Origin: Lindgomyces ingoldianus
Lineage: Eukaryota > Ascomycota > Dothideomycetes > Pleosporales > Lindgomycetaceae
DNA length: 64,000 bases
NCBI RefSeq assembly: GCF_010093535.1
Contig: NW_022985173.1
Span: forward strand, 1 to 64,000
Reading direction: 5' to 3'
Shown: in pieces, positions 22,501-33,877 of the stretch
Position numbering within the stretch: the stretch's first letter is position 1
Layout: every line of letters begins with the position of its first letter
Translations under genes and position numbers: made by a program
The notes under the pieces: generated by a model
The model's database searches: none
Told to the model about the DNA's origin: nothing
Seen by the model: the letters and a program-made list of their open reading frames with translations, nothing else

Positions 22501-25239
22501 TATTTTTAGCTTATTAAAGGCAGTAATAATATCTAACTTTATAAAATACTTTACTTTACTTAGTTAGCTTAGAGTTTCTTATAAAAAAAAAATTAAGTAT
22601 TAGTTTTTAATAGTAATAGTGTTTAGTCTTTAGTAGTTAATATAGAATTAAAGCTTACCTCTAAGTTTCTTTATAAATAGTATAAGTAACACTACTAGTA
22701 AAAAGCTAGCTTAAATAAACCTTTTTTTTAGGTTCTTATTAAGGTATTTTTAAAGCACTTTTAATTTGTTTAGCAACATCCTATATAGTAGCCTATAACT
22801 AGGTTATTTACTAGGCTTAAGAGTTATCTAGTAATTATATAGATGTTGTATTAAAAGCTTATTAAACTTGTCTTAAAAAAAGATATGTAATAAGTTATAG
22901 TAGTCTTAAGAGACTATTATCTTTAAGTTAGTGTGTTTTTAAAAAGCTAAAGCTTAGTCTATATTAGAAATTATAACTACATAGATTTTATAATCTAGTT
23001 ATTAAGCTAGAGTTATAAATAAGGTAGGTTCTATATAGTAGATGTCTATCTACTGTTTAAGTTCTAGTTTATGTCTAAATTAAGTAAGTAAAGGTTTCTT
23101 AAAGGCTTCCTTTTTTTTAAGTTTAAGTAGTTGTTAAATTATTTTACATAGCCTATTTTAGTAAAAGGCTTAGCTTATTAGCCTTACTTAAGTAGTTCTT
23201 TTTTAGGTTATTAAAAAGTAAGTCTAAAAACCTTTTATATTAAGTGCTATTTAGGTGTTATTTAGGTGTAAGTGTAAGCATATATCTTAGCATTAAAAAG
23301 AGTTAAAGTTTAGAACTTACTCTTAGTAATTAAAGGCAACCTTATGCTAATATAGCTATAGTTGTTCTAGAATTAGGTTATAACATCCTGTGTTTATTAC
23401 ATAGAGCTTAATCTGCTTCTTATAGTGTTAGTAGGTAATTATAATAGTTGTAGTATAAGAGATAAAACCTTTTTTAAGTTATTTTTTATTAAATTTAGTT
23501 AGGTAAATTATTTAAGTAAGCAGTGTTAATTAAAAATTTAGTTTACACGCTAGTTCTCTATTAATGTAACCTATGCTGTTTACTCCTAAGTTAATAAAAG
23601 CTTATATTAAGGCTAATATAGTTTTTTATTATAAACATACAGAAATATTAACTTAGTACTTTTAGTTGTTAGTAGGGGACTTAGCCTATAAGTTAGCAGA
23701 GATCTAGTGTTAAATTAGTCTTAGGGGGCAACTTAGCCCTAGAACAAGCCTTTTTGCAGGCTCCTACTACTATAGCTGCGGCTACATTAAGAGTAGCAAG
23801 AGAGATTAAGGCTTAAATATAAGTTAAAGCCCTTATAAAAATAAGATTAAAATAGTAAAAATCTTTAATAAATGCTAGCAGCGCTACTTGCGTAGACTTA
23901 AGAAAAAGAAATAAAGTAGTTTTAGAAGATATAACTATGCTTACTGCACTTAAAGTATTAACTTTTCTTTTTATAATCTTTATGCTTTCTAAAACTAACT
24001 AGAGCATAATTTAAATTAATTTTTATTATGTTAAGGTTCTTATTTACAACTGCGCTAGTTTAGGGGCGTATTAGGGCTTATACAGGGAGGAACTTTATGT
24101 TATTATTATAGGTAGCAATTAGGTTTACATACGCGTTAAGGTTATTTAAAAGAGGTTCTTCTACTATAGCGCGTTACAGTTTAGTTAAGAGGGAGTTATA
24201 TAAGGCTATAATTAGACTTATTTTATTTAGGCCTGTATTAGATGCAAGTTAGTAGAACTTAGTAAAGTGTAAAGTAAAGCTTTTTTTTTTTTATTATAAA
24301 GTGTTTAGGCAACTTAGGGCTATTAACTTTTTATTTAGGTCTTTATAAGTTACTTACAAAAACGCTATAAATTAATCTAAGTTAATAATATTCTTATTTA
24401 TTAGTAAGTTAATTAAGGCTGTTATGTTATAGTTAAGTTAAAAGTAGGCATATAATAACTAAAAGCGTTTAGAGGGGAATTAGTCTACATTTCCTTTAAG
24501 TTTATATTAGAGCTTGCGTAGGAAGAAAGGTAGGTCTTTCTATTTTTTATTAAATAGCAAATAATTAGGGAGTTAGTTAAATTTTATTACTAAGTTAAAA
24601 AAGTTACAGGTTATAAGCAGTGTTAGGTAGAAAAAAGTTAAGCTATCTTTAGACTTTTAAGTAAGCTTTAAAGCTAGTAAGTTCTTAGTTCCTACTACTA
24701 TAATAAAAGTTAAAGTAGAAACAGACTACTTAATAATATAAAGCTATTTTTTAAAGTCCTTTTAAAGAGCTTTAAAGCTTATAACATAGTAGCTTTTTTA
24801 TAAAGTAAGCGCTTTTTAGAAAGCTTTTTAGCTTACTTTAATAGCTTAGAGTTATGTAAGTACTAAGCTTATTAGATTAGATTTAGAAGCTATTCTTAGC
24901 TAAAGTTTTAACATAATATAATGTTATAATTATGCATAAGTAAGGTTATAGAGCTTTATAGAGGTCTAGTTTAATTACTACATAAAGTATTATAGTAAGT
25001 ACAAGATGTTATATAAGGAATAGAAAAGTTTAAAAAGAAATTAGTAATTAAATACTTAGCTTAGAAGTCTAAGCGCTTTAGGTATAAATTAAGCCTGTTC
25101 TAGGTTTAGTTAGTGTTAAGGCAGTTTATGCTTAAGTTTATGTCTGTGTTGTGTTGTGTTTGTGTCAGACGTGCACTAATAATACTCTAGTACGCGTCCA
25201 ATACAGTTATGTCTGGGATCCGGGGAGGATACCGTGACA
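19575..25239 (-). mobile_element. Gyp-B copy 2: complete Ty3/Gypsy chromovirus
   Basis: LTRs at 19575-19892 (3') and 24922-25239 (5') are both 318 bp and of minus orientation. TACAG flanks at 19570-19574 and 25240-25244. Length is 5,665 bp with no insertion inside, so it serves as the reference for the interrupted copy 1. On the minus strand a polypurine tract (read as gtaccccccccctta on plus, 19893-19907) precedes the 3' LTR. Confidence 0.96.
19908..24921 (-). pseudogene. Gyp-B copy 2 gag-pol
   Basis: Read on the minus strand: gag about 24900-23700, reverse transcriptase about 22750-22150 with the active site reading YINN at 22336-22347, RNase H about 22000-21750, integrase about 21260-20550, chromodomain-like end about 20170-19930. 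In-frame stops are TAA/TAG throughout, so no protein can be made. Order and spacing match copy 1. Confidence 0.85.
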
Positions 25240-25990
25240 TACAGCTCTAAACTATGTTAAAGCTAGGACTAAAAACATTCTATAGAACCTATTATAGCTA
25301 TAGACAAGTTAAATTAGAAGGATGCTCTAGCATTAGCAACCTACATGCACACAGCCTAGGAGCTAGCAAAGACCTATATAGAAAAGGCCTAGAATTAGAT
25401 GCAAACTGTAGTTAACTGCCACTGCTAGCTAGTTAACTAGAAGGTTAGTAATATAGTCTACCTAAGCATAAAAAACCTAGCTGTTTAAAGACCTAGCTAA
25501 AAACTATTTAATTAATAAAAAAGTCTTTTTAAAGTACTTAAGTAAGTTAGTAACTTATACTACTTAAAACTACTTTTAAAGTTAAAAATACATAATGTCT
25601 TTGCACTAAAAGTGCTTTATAAAGACCTCTAGGATCTTTTTTTAAAACAAGAACCTTTAAAACCCCCTAGCATTGCTATTAATAAAGTAGAAGAGTAGGA
25701 AGTAGAGAAAATACTTACTAGTAAGCTCTACTAAAAAACACTTAAGTACTAAGTAAAATAAGTAAGATACAACTCTAATCTAGTCTAGTATAAGGCTTTA
25801 AATTTTATAGGTTCCCCCTATAAATTAAAAGCTTTTTATAATAAGCATTTAAATTAGCTAGAACTTTTAAAGGCCTTATAAAAGTAGATTAAGGCTTTTA
25901 AAGCTAGTGTAAAAAGTATAGATTACTTAGCAGATAATAAAGTATAAAAGTAAGAAGTTAGATTATATTTTTATATAATATTATTACAAC
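25240..25990 (+). pseudogene. Gyp-A pol, last part (integrase C-terminus)
   Basis: This continues the Gyp-A integrase after Gyp-B copy 2. The first 250 bases are less RIP-damaged and read as an Arg/Gln-rich C-terminal integrase region in the plus frame. I could not see a clear chromodomain. Confidence 0.6.
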
Positions 25991-26640
25991 TTTATAGACA
26001 TGTTGCTTAAGAGGTCTAATAGTAAGCTGTTAGACACCTCTAGACTCTTCTCTTCCTTCTTCTCTACTCTTTTTCCTCTTCTTTCTCCTCTTCTTTCTCC
26101 TCTTTTCTTTCCTTTCTAGACTTTTTTTAAACCCCCTTTACTTTATCTTTAGCTGCTTAAAAGCGCTGTAATGTCTGCCTAAAGGTTAGACACTAGAGCC
26201 TTTAGAGCTAAAACTTGTTAGAGCAGCTTAGTATTCTAGTAAAATAAAGCTACTTAAACACTAGCTATAGAAAGCCTAGCTTCCTAACTCTTTATAACCT
26301 GCGCTACTTATGCTAGGTTTTAAGTAGACTTTAAAATAGCTTTAAAGGCCCTCTTTTTATTTTTTTTACTCTCTATGTTTTAGGCTGCTGCCTATAGCTT
26401 AAGATAGCTTTAAAGGACTAAGAATTTCTTCTTGTAATAAAAAAGGACCTATGTGCGCGTTAGTAAACTATACCCTAGTAGTATTAAACTATATTTATAT
26501 AAAGTTACATTTTTTATTATGTAAAGTGTAATATTTACATTTTTTTAATTTAAAGGACTAATAGAAAAACTTAACTTAAAAGCTATAAGTAAGGGTGTAG
26601 GCAGCCTAAAAGCAGATAACTTAAAACGCCTCTAAAGAGG
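25990..26640 (-). pseudogene. Gyp-A antisense ORF (Cys motif, coiled coil, Lys/Glu tract)
   Basis: The stretch is read opposite to gag-pol. One minus frame gives KCKYYTLHNKKCNF near 26520, i.e. C-x2-Y-x6-C, with the Tyr codon TAT being a RIP product of TGT. Downstream is a long helical stretch (RLSIASVxVALFYxNTKLL, about 26260) with heptad-like Leu/Val spacing. It ends in a run of Lys/Arg/Glu encoded by the polypyrimidine tract at 26040-26125. Stops are TAA/TAG, and at least one frame change is needed. Function is unknown. The same layout recurs in Gyp-D, Gyp-F and Cop-E. Confidence 0.5.
26040..26125. repeat. C/T-rich tract
   Basis: About 85 bases are nearly all pyrimidine on the plus strand (repeats of tcttctcctc type). 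On the minus strand it codes the Lys/Glu-rich tail of the antisense ORF. Confidence 0.85.
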
Positions 26641-27041
26641 CTCTAGAAAAGAGGTAGAGCAGTATAGTAATTTTCTTTAATGCTATAATTAGTTAGCAGA
26701 CTAAGCTATAAAATATTAGGTGCATAATAATACTTATAAAGTAAAGATTTAGATAATAGCTAAAGAAGAAACTAATAAAATTAACTAAACTATATAAGTA
26801 AAGTAAGTAAATACTTATTACTATAAATAATAAATTTGCTATATTAATAACAACTACACTACTAGTTACTACTAAATAAAAACATTATAATAAAGGCATT
26901 ATATTAGTATTAGGTTTTTAGTCTATTTCTTAGTAATAGAAAATTTTAGTTAAGATAGTAGTACTTATTATATTCTATTTAAATTAGTTTTAAAGCAGTT
27001 CTAAATACTTTCTAAACACTATAAATAAAAACTATTAGCTT

Positions 27042-27057
27042 ATAGAGGGGGGAGTAG
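27042..27057 (+). promoter_or_regulatory. Gyp-A polypurine tract
   Basis: A purine run (agaggggggagtag) lies directly before the 3' LTR, the expected primer site for plus-strand DNA synthesis during reverse transcription. Confidence 0.8.
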
Positions 27058-27347
27058 TGGAATAATTTTATAAATTGTTTTATATTAGGTTGCTTAGATC
27101 CTATCTAAAGGGTCTCTGTATTAGCCCTAACTATAACTTAACCTAGTCCCCTGCAGTTACCCCTATTCCCTTATGTATTTAGTCGCACCTTGCCCCTGTA
27201 GCTAGCTTAGTAGTTTTCTAATATCCTTTTGTACAAGGCCTATAGGTGTTAATGGCATTCCCAGGTTCAGAGTCCCCACGCACTCCCATATGCCTCTGAG
27301 TGGATTCCCACCGCATTCGGACCCATTGTCTTGCCTGCGCCGTTACA
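27058..27347 (+). repeat. Gyp-A 3' LTR
   Basis: 290 bp, as the 5' LTR. The inner left half is RIP-altered (tggaataatt for tgtaacgatt), while the outer right ~100 bases are clean. CTAAC follows at 27348-27352. Confidence 0.93.
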
Positions 27348-27384
27348 CTAACCTGCGTGCTTCTAAGAAGCAAGGATTGTAACA

Positions 27385-29549
27385 TTAAACACTACACTAC
27401 CTAAAAAGTATAACTACTTAATATAACCTTAATTCTAACATAGCCTACATAGCTTTATTAGGATTAATAGAAGTTCTAACAGCTAGTAAAGGAGTTCTAG
27501 TAGAATAGATTAATAGTATTTAAGATAATATTAAAAAACTCTAGTAGATAAATAATAAGATTAATAAAATAATTAGTTTTTATAAAAAAGTAAAAAACTT
27601 ATGCTAAAAAGTAGTAAAATTTAAAAACTAACTTACATTAATAAATTTTTAATTAGCTATAAGCTCTATAAACTAGATATATGCACTATAAGTAGAGCTA
27701 GCTAAGCTCTAGAATATCTTAACTAAAAAAACAAGCATTATAGATAAAAAAAACTTTAAAACTAGCCTCTTTAAAGCCTTTTAGAGAATTGCCTAAAGAC
27801 CTCTGCCCCTTTTTTACTAGATGCTACCTCTATATGCAGTATAATAAAGAAGCATTTTAAACTAATGCAGAAATAATATTCTAGATAAGACTATATTTAA
27901 AAAGACTTTTTATAATTTAGTTCTAACTACACATAAATAATTAAATAGATTTTAGAGTAAATAGCACTACACTAAATCCTAAGACTAAGGAAATATTTAG
28001 TAGTGTAAAAGCCTTTAAAAAAGCTTTATTAACTATTTATAAAACTATAGATAAATAAAAATTGCAGCTAATAAACTAAATACTCTAAAATAAGAAAAAA
28101 GTATAGCTTAGTACTATACTACACGCTTCTAAGAGCAGCTAGCTATCTATAGATAGACAGACTAAAAGGCCCTTTACTAAATGTTCTATAATAGATTAAA
28201 AGATATAATAAAAGATAAATTTATATATAATAAAAAACTTACTACTTTTAAAAACTTTATTATAAAAGTAACCTTTTATAATAATAAGCATAAAGAACAT
28301 AAAAAAGAAAAATAGTGTAAAGAAGCTTTATAAAAACCTAAGTTTATTTCTAAAAAAAAAAAGCCCTTTATTATAATAAAAAACTAATAGACCTTAGTTA
28401 CATAAAATATATATAAAGCCTCTTTTTAAAAAAAAAGCTAAGCCTCTAGACGTAATAAGCTGCTCTTAACTAAAAAGTAATAAAAATAGCTAAAAGATAA
28501 GGCCTACTTAAACTGTAAAAAAGTAGAATATTTCTGCTAAAATTGCCTAGACTTCTAGAAAAGGGAAAATAAAAATACTACTATAATAATAAAAGCTATT
28601 ACTACTAAATACAGCCTTATAAATAAGAAGATATTAAAAAATTAAATAATAAACTTTACTAGTAATGTAAAAAAAACTACTTTTTAAAAAACTACTTTAA
28701 AGCATATTAAAAAGTAGTTATTAAAAACTTTAGTAGCCTTAATAAAGTGTTGTAGAACCTTATAATTTTTAAAAAATATATAAAAAAAAACTTAAATTTA
28801 AGGATATATTATAAACATTAAAAAAAAAAATTTAGTTTTCCCTTTATAACTAGACTTTTAGTACTTTAGTAAAAGAGCTTTCTAAAAAGTTTTAGAAATA
28901 TAAATGCTAAAAATATAGTGAATAACATAACTACTTTAATAAATATGTAGTTGCGCTTTATTAAATAAGTATTCGTAATAATTATGCTATGTTTAACATA
29001 ATCTAATAAATAGCTAAAGTTAAGTATAACATAGTAAGTAATAAAAAGTAATAGTAATTTTTTATTAAGATCTATAACTAAAAACTAGAAGGACTAGGTA
29101 GACCTGCTAAGTTTAAAGTCTCTAAGCTAGACTCTAGAAAACTTAAAACACTACTTTTAGGCCTAGCAATTAGTAGGAAGGCCCTTGTTATGCAACAAAA
29201 CTACAGACAGTGTATGCTCTATAGAAGCGCTTTCTACAACACAGACAATTACTAGTAGAAGAGACATCTTATATAGGTAGTACAAACATAAGAATACTTT
29301 TAGTAGACTTAAAAAAGCCTTCTTAACACCCTTTATAAACCTAATAACTGTCTATACTCTTAGTACTAGTGCACGCAATAGTACTGTATAAAGCACTAGA
29401 ATAATAAGCACTAAGCAGGCTAGTAGCTTACATAGAAAAAGAACTATAACAGATGCCTATAGCAAGGAACAGCCTTAGCCTGCAAAACTATAAATTGCTA
29501 CACTTATTAGACAGCTCTACTCTATAAATAAAAAAAGTAGCTTAATTAC
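27385..29549 (+). pseudogene. Outer Gyp-D gag remnant
   Basis: The stretch matches 33878-36045 of the complete Gyp-D copy. The zinc knuckle at 28505-28546 reads Y-x2-C-x4-Y-x4-C: one Cys and the His are altered by RIP-type changes, and the other copy keeps the His. A helical Gag C-terminal linker is readable at 29200-29490. It is cut at 29549 by the Cop-E LTR. Confidence 0.75.
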
Positions 29550-29747
29550 TGTAGAGGATAAAATAGCCTGGCAGTAGCTGTTCAGAAGATTAGATGAAGT
29601 GACTCTGCTATCTAAGAGAGCTAAAGGCTCTTCTTATATACACCAAGCTTCAGAACATAATATCTCCAGATCCCAAGCTGCGTCCCAGGCTCTAAGCCCC
29701 TAGTCCCAGGCTCTAAGCCCCAGCTAAGGCTCTTAGTATACGCGACA
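29550..29747 (-). repeat. Cop-E 3' LTR
   Basis: On the minus strand it begins TGTCGCGTA and ends CCTCTACA. It contains a short tandem repeat (caggctctaagccc, twice, 29687-29721). RIP is slight. Confidence 0.9.
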
Positions 29748-29882
29748 CACCCCCTAGGTGAGCTGCGCAGCAGCTTACCTGCGTTAAGCGTTAACTTAGC
29801 TTGTTAGAGCAGCGCTGCGTGTTTACCTTATGTTTATGCTTATTACTCTAGGCAGCGCAGGTCACATGTGTGCTGTAATTGC

Positions 29883-30432
29883 TGCAACAGAGGTAAATAA
29901 ATTCTGCTGCTTCTTAAGCTTCTTTTTTATAAGTTCTAACAACATGCTGCGTGTAAGTTAATGCTTTTAAGAGCTTTAAAGATAACTTTAAACCTATCTG
30001 CAATCTCTGCTAACGTGCATCTGTAGCTTAACAAAGCTAAAAGAGCTGCCCGCTTACGTGCCGCTGCTCTGCGGGGCTGCGTTGCCCGCAAGCCTGCGCC
30101 CACTAACCCCTGCCGCGCTGCGCCCACTACCCCCCGCCGGCCTCCCCCTAGTGCGCTCCGCGCGCAGTCCTGTCTAGGCTGCATAAAGAGTGCGCTCGCA
30201 GGGCGCTCTAGTAGGAAGTGCTATAATTCCGCTACTAGCAGTTTACGCTGCTAGCGCTGTTCCTCTAGGCACAGCTACCTGCCCCTATAAGCCCTATAGC
30301 AGTGTGTAGGGTAATCTAGCTTTTAACTTATTTATAGTCCCCCTATTACTGTTGTCTATGCGCAGCGCTTTGTTGCAGCGCTTGTTGCAGAGGACAAGCA
30401 AGTAAGCTTCTTTACAGAGATTATGCGTTATA
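29883..30432 (+). pseudogene. Cop-E antisense ORF, first part (Cys-rich)
   Basis: It is plus-strand, opposite to Cop-E pol, in an unusually GC-rich block. One frame stays coherent from about 29943 to 30432 with few stops (TAG/TAA at CAG/CAA positions). It encodes a basic Ala/Arg/Pro-rich start, then SCLGC (near 30168), KCYN (30224), LRCxRC (30250) and a helical stretch ending FFTEIMRY. Gyp-F is inserted here with TTATA duplicated, and the frame continues at 45597. A minus-strand 82-codon open frame (30184-29936) overlaps it but lacks such continuity. Role unknown; possibly a zinc-binding regulator. Confidence 0.5.
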
Positions 30433-30633
30433 TGTAAGGCCGGATGTCCCAGAACAGGCCAGTATGGCCTCACCTGACCTGTTTGGAGGTCGTATGACCT
30501 GTGCTTTGTATATAAGCATGAATCCTGACAAGCGAAGCTTGGCAGCAATTCATCTCTCTTACAATACACTTCTATCTTTCTCTAAAAGCTTGCTCTTAGT
30601 GCTATCTATGCTACTTACTATCCTATCTTTACA
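30433..30633 (+). repeat. Gyp-F 5' LTR
   Basis: 201 bp. It contains a TATA box (gtatataagc, about 30509) like the cleaner solo LTR at 52497-52697. Small open frames that cross this LTR are not genes. Confidence 0.93.
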
Positions 30634-33285
30634 TTTAAATTGCTCTATAAGCCAGCATACTGCTTAAGGGCAACATTCCTACGTAATAGTGTTAAAGCAA
30701 AATGCTAGAGAAGAATTAAATATAACTAGCGCTTAAAAATTACTTAAGAAGCTAGCTAAAACTACTACTTTTAGTAATACTTAACTAGGGTTAACACTAA
30801 CGTAGGGAGGAACAGAGCAAGAGATAAGTAAAAAGAATAATAAAAAATTTTATAAATTAGGCTTGTTAAGCTATCTAGAAGGCGTTTAGGGCCTAGAAGG
30901 GGTTAGAAGGGCTAGTGCAGGACTAAGCAACGCACAGTCTACCCCTGCAAATTAGGCTTTAACAGAAGCCTGCGCCTAGCTGTAAGAGCAGTAAGAAGTG
31001 TAAAAACTAGCTAAGATAATAGAAATCTATTATTAATTTAAGGTAGGTAATATAAACACACTTAATAAGTTGCTAACTAAAGTATTAAACATTATTATAC
31101 TAAAACCTACTTAAGACTAAGTAAACCTACTGCGTCCTAAACTACTGCACTAATACAAAAAGAAGAACAGAGCAGACTATAACTAGTAGTGTAAAGATAA
31201 TAAGAACTATTACTAAAAAAGTCTATTAAGCTTTACTTAGAAATTATAGAAGATCTCTTTTAGCCTATAATATGTTAATAAGATACTATAATTACTATAA
31301 AAGACACACTACACTTATTTAAAGCTTGTTAACTTATTATAGTTACTAACATAGTAAAATCTTAAAAACAAGATGCTTAATACATTAGGTACTCTAGCAA
31401 AATAAAAAAAAGTAGCTTATAATGCTATAAAAAACTATAAATAATAACTTAACTAGTTTTTAACTAAACTTCTAGCCTACCTTAGGCTATTATAGACTAA
31501 AGTTAACAAGAAGAGCCTAGAAAAAATAACAGTAGACTTTAGTAGTGCACTATCTAATAAGATTAAGTGTAATCTAATATATATCTTATAAAGTAAGCAA
31601 GAGACGCTAGCTTAGGTAGAAGAGCAGAGTAACATATCCTACTGCTGCCTACAGAAGGGAAAAGGGCTAAAGTTAAAAAAGAAAAAAATATAAAAGCATT
31701 CTACCTTACCTCTAGCTAATAAGGACTTAAAGAAGCTTAAAAAGAAATAAAAAAAAAGCTAAAAAAAGGCAGAAATTTAATAAAATAAAAGTTACTTACT
31801 AAAATTATAAGCAGCTAAGTTATATTTTCCTAGATTGTTCTATAAAGAATAAAGATAAAAATAAGTTTAATAAAAATAAGTAGAAAAGAAAAGAGTAAAG
31901 CTAAAAAAACTAAGCTTTTTTCTTCTAGCCTATATTACTTTAGTAAGTAATAAAAAGAAGCTTAAAAACCTTTAGAACTTATTATACTTAAAAAAGTTAA
32001 CCTTATTATTAGTAATAGTAAGCATAGAGTTATTAGAAGACTTTTAAGCTATAGTAGATAGAAAAGCTAAATTAAACATCCTGTCTACTATAATAGCTAA
32101 GGAGCAGGATCTTAAGATTAAGCCCCTGCTAGGTGTCTTTCTAAAGGCACCTAATAGATTAGACTTTGCTGTCTACAGCTTTACAGTTATAAATATAAAG
32201 ATTATAGACTCCTAAAAAAGAGTCTCGACTTATAAAGTGCTATTTATAGTAATAGACTTAAAAAGACCTTTAATATATTTAGGTTTACTTTAAATTAATT
32301 AGTTTAATCTAAAGCTAAACTTTTATATAAGATGTATGTTATTTAGGGGCGTAAAGAACTATAGTGTGCTAAAGTACACTAAGGTGGCCTTAGAAGACGC
32401 AGCAGAGTTTAAGCAAACTATGTAGAGTCCTAATACAGATGTCTACGTCTGCAGTGTGCTGTCTAATAACACTAAAGATTCTTTAGGACCTATAGAGCTT
32501 AAGTTAAAACTAGAGTATAAAAAATATGTAAACATAGTTAAGTCTAATAAAATGTTAGAAGTACTACTACATAGCCTGCAAGATCTAGCTATTAAGCTAA
32601 AGGAAAAGATAAAGCTTTTTTACTAACTGCTATATAACTTATTAGAGTATAAGTTACAGCATTTTTATAAATATATTAATAATTATCTGCAGAGAGAGTA
32701 GATTTAAAGGTCTAAGTTTTTTATAAGAGCTCTAATTCTATTTATAAAAAAGAAGAATAAAAAGTTAAGGCTTTATATAGATTATAAAGGCCTAAACTAG
32801 ATTATAATAAAAAATTATTACTTACTGCTACTTATCTTAGAATCTCTTAAGAGACTTAGAAAGGTAAAGTAGTATATAAAGCTAGATATCTATAATATAT
32901 ACTATATATTATGTATTTATAAAAGAGATAAGTAGAAGATAGTATTCTAGACTTAATATAGTTATTTTAAGTACTAGGTTGTGCCTTTTAGTCTTACTAA
33001 TGCTTCTGCAGCTTTCTAGGCTTATATTAACTAAGCCCTAGCAGAGTTAGTTAATGTAATGTGTATTATGTACCTTAATAATATTCTAGTCTATTCTAAC
33101 ACAAAAAAGGAATAAGTTGTTTATATTAAAAAGGTGCTGTAAAAATTATGTAAAGTAAAGCTTTTTTTAAAACTTAGTAAGTGTAAATTTTACATGTAGA
33201 AGACTAAGTACCTAGAGTACATAGTTTACTTAGAAGGAGTTAAAGTTAACTCTTTAAGAATTAAGATAATCTAGAAGTAGCTAAT
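30634..33285 (+). pseudogene. Gyp-F gag and first part of pol
   Basis: The gag zinc knuckle at 31797-31838 reads Y-x2-Y-x4-Y-x4-C, all three Tyr being RIP products of Cys or His codons. A retropepsin-like stretch (AIVDRKAKLNIL) lies near 32050. Reverse transcriptase covers about 32700-33285, with LRLYIDYKGLN near 32765 and the catalytic box YLNN at 33071-33082. The frame is less stop-ridden than in neighbouring families. It breaks at 33285, where Gyp-D is inserted, and continues at 40964. Confidence 0.85.
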
Positions 33286-33877
33286 TATTACAGTCTACAG
33301 TTAGACCAGCGTAACTCCACCCAGGATGCTCCACAATATAGTACAGTTAGAGCGGGACTCGCTTACAGACCAAGCAGAGGACGCGGAGGTAGCGCAGCTA
33401 CCCAAGATCATAGAAGAATGCGTTGTCTAATAGAAGAACAGGACACAAATCCTATAAGTCTAGGGGAGCTTAGCAAGCTTTGCTTAGTAGGCTTATATAA
33501 GCTTATCTAGCTCACCTTAGTGTCCTCTACACATGTATATAGTTCCTACATTAAATAACCTTTAAAAAGTGTGTTTAACATTTAGTTTATTTTTTATATA
33601 AACTAAGTAGCATTTAGCTTTTTAAAAAGCTATAATACTATTTATATATCTTACACTATATATACCTCTAACCTTATCTAATAGGACTGTTTAACCCTAG
33701 CCTTTCTACTGCTGTAAATAGGGCAAACTATAATCTAGTTACTCTCCCTCCCTCTATTAGCCTAATAGCCTGTACGTAGGACTGTACACTCTACTAGATT
33801 AGCCCCTACTATCTATTTTACTCCCCCCTTAGGAACTTTATAAGACCTAAGTGCTTCCTAAAGTAAGAATTATAACA
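33286..33877 (+). repeat. Gyp-D 5' LTR
   Basis: The first ~150 bases keep many CpG/CpA sites. Towards the inner end RIP changes accumulate (gaattataaca against gattgtaaca in the 3' LTR). Confidence 0.94.

Larger units (their letters stand above)
1834..27347 (+). mobile_element. Gyp-A: Ty3/Gypsy retrotransposon, complete but interrupted
   Basis: LTRs at 1834-2123 and 27058-27347 are both 290 bp. CTAAC flanks them at 1829-1833 and 27348-27352. The target is the Gyp-D 5' LTR: joining the flanks restores the LTR sequence seen at 54560-54610. Removing the solo LTR, the two Gyp-B copies and their TSDs leaves about 7,210 bp. The order is LTR, gag with zinc knuckle, reverse transcriptase, RNase H, integrase, antisense ORF, polypurine tract, LTR. 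All coding parts are destroyed by RIP. Confidence 0.93.

Noticed and set aside
29936..30184. 82-codon minus-strand open frame with a helix-turn-helix-like stretch
   Set aside because: It lies opposite the longer plus frame with the cysteine pairs and has no continuation on either side; the GC-rich block makes both strands open. Kept only as an alternative reading.
30294..30667. Open frames over 30294-30569 (minus) and 30464-30667 (plus)
   Set aside because: They span the Gyp-F LTR and its junction; the plus one recurs at 45422-45607 only because the LTR recurs.
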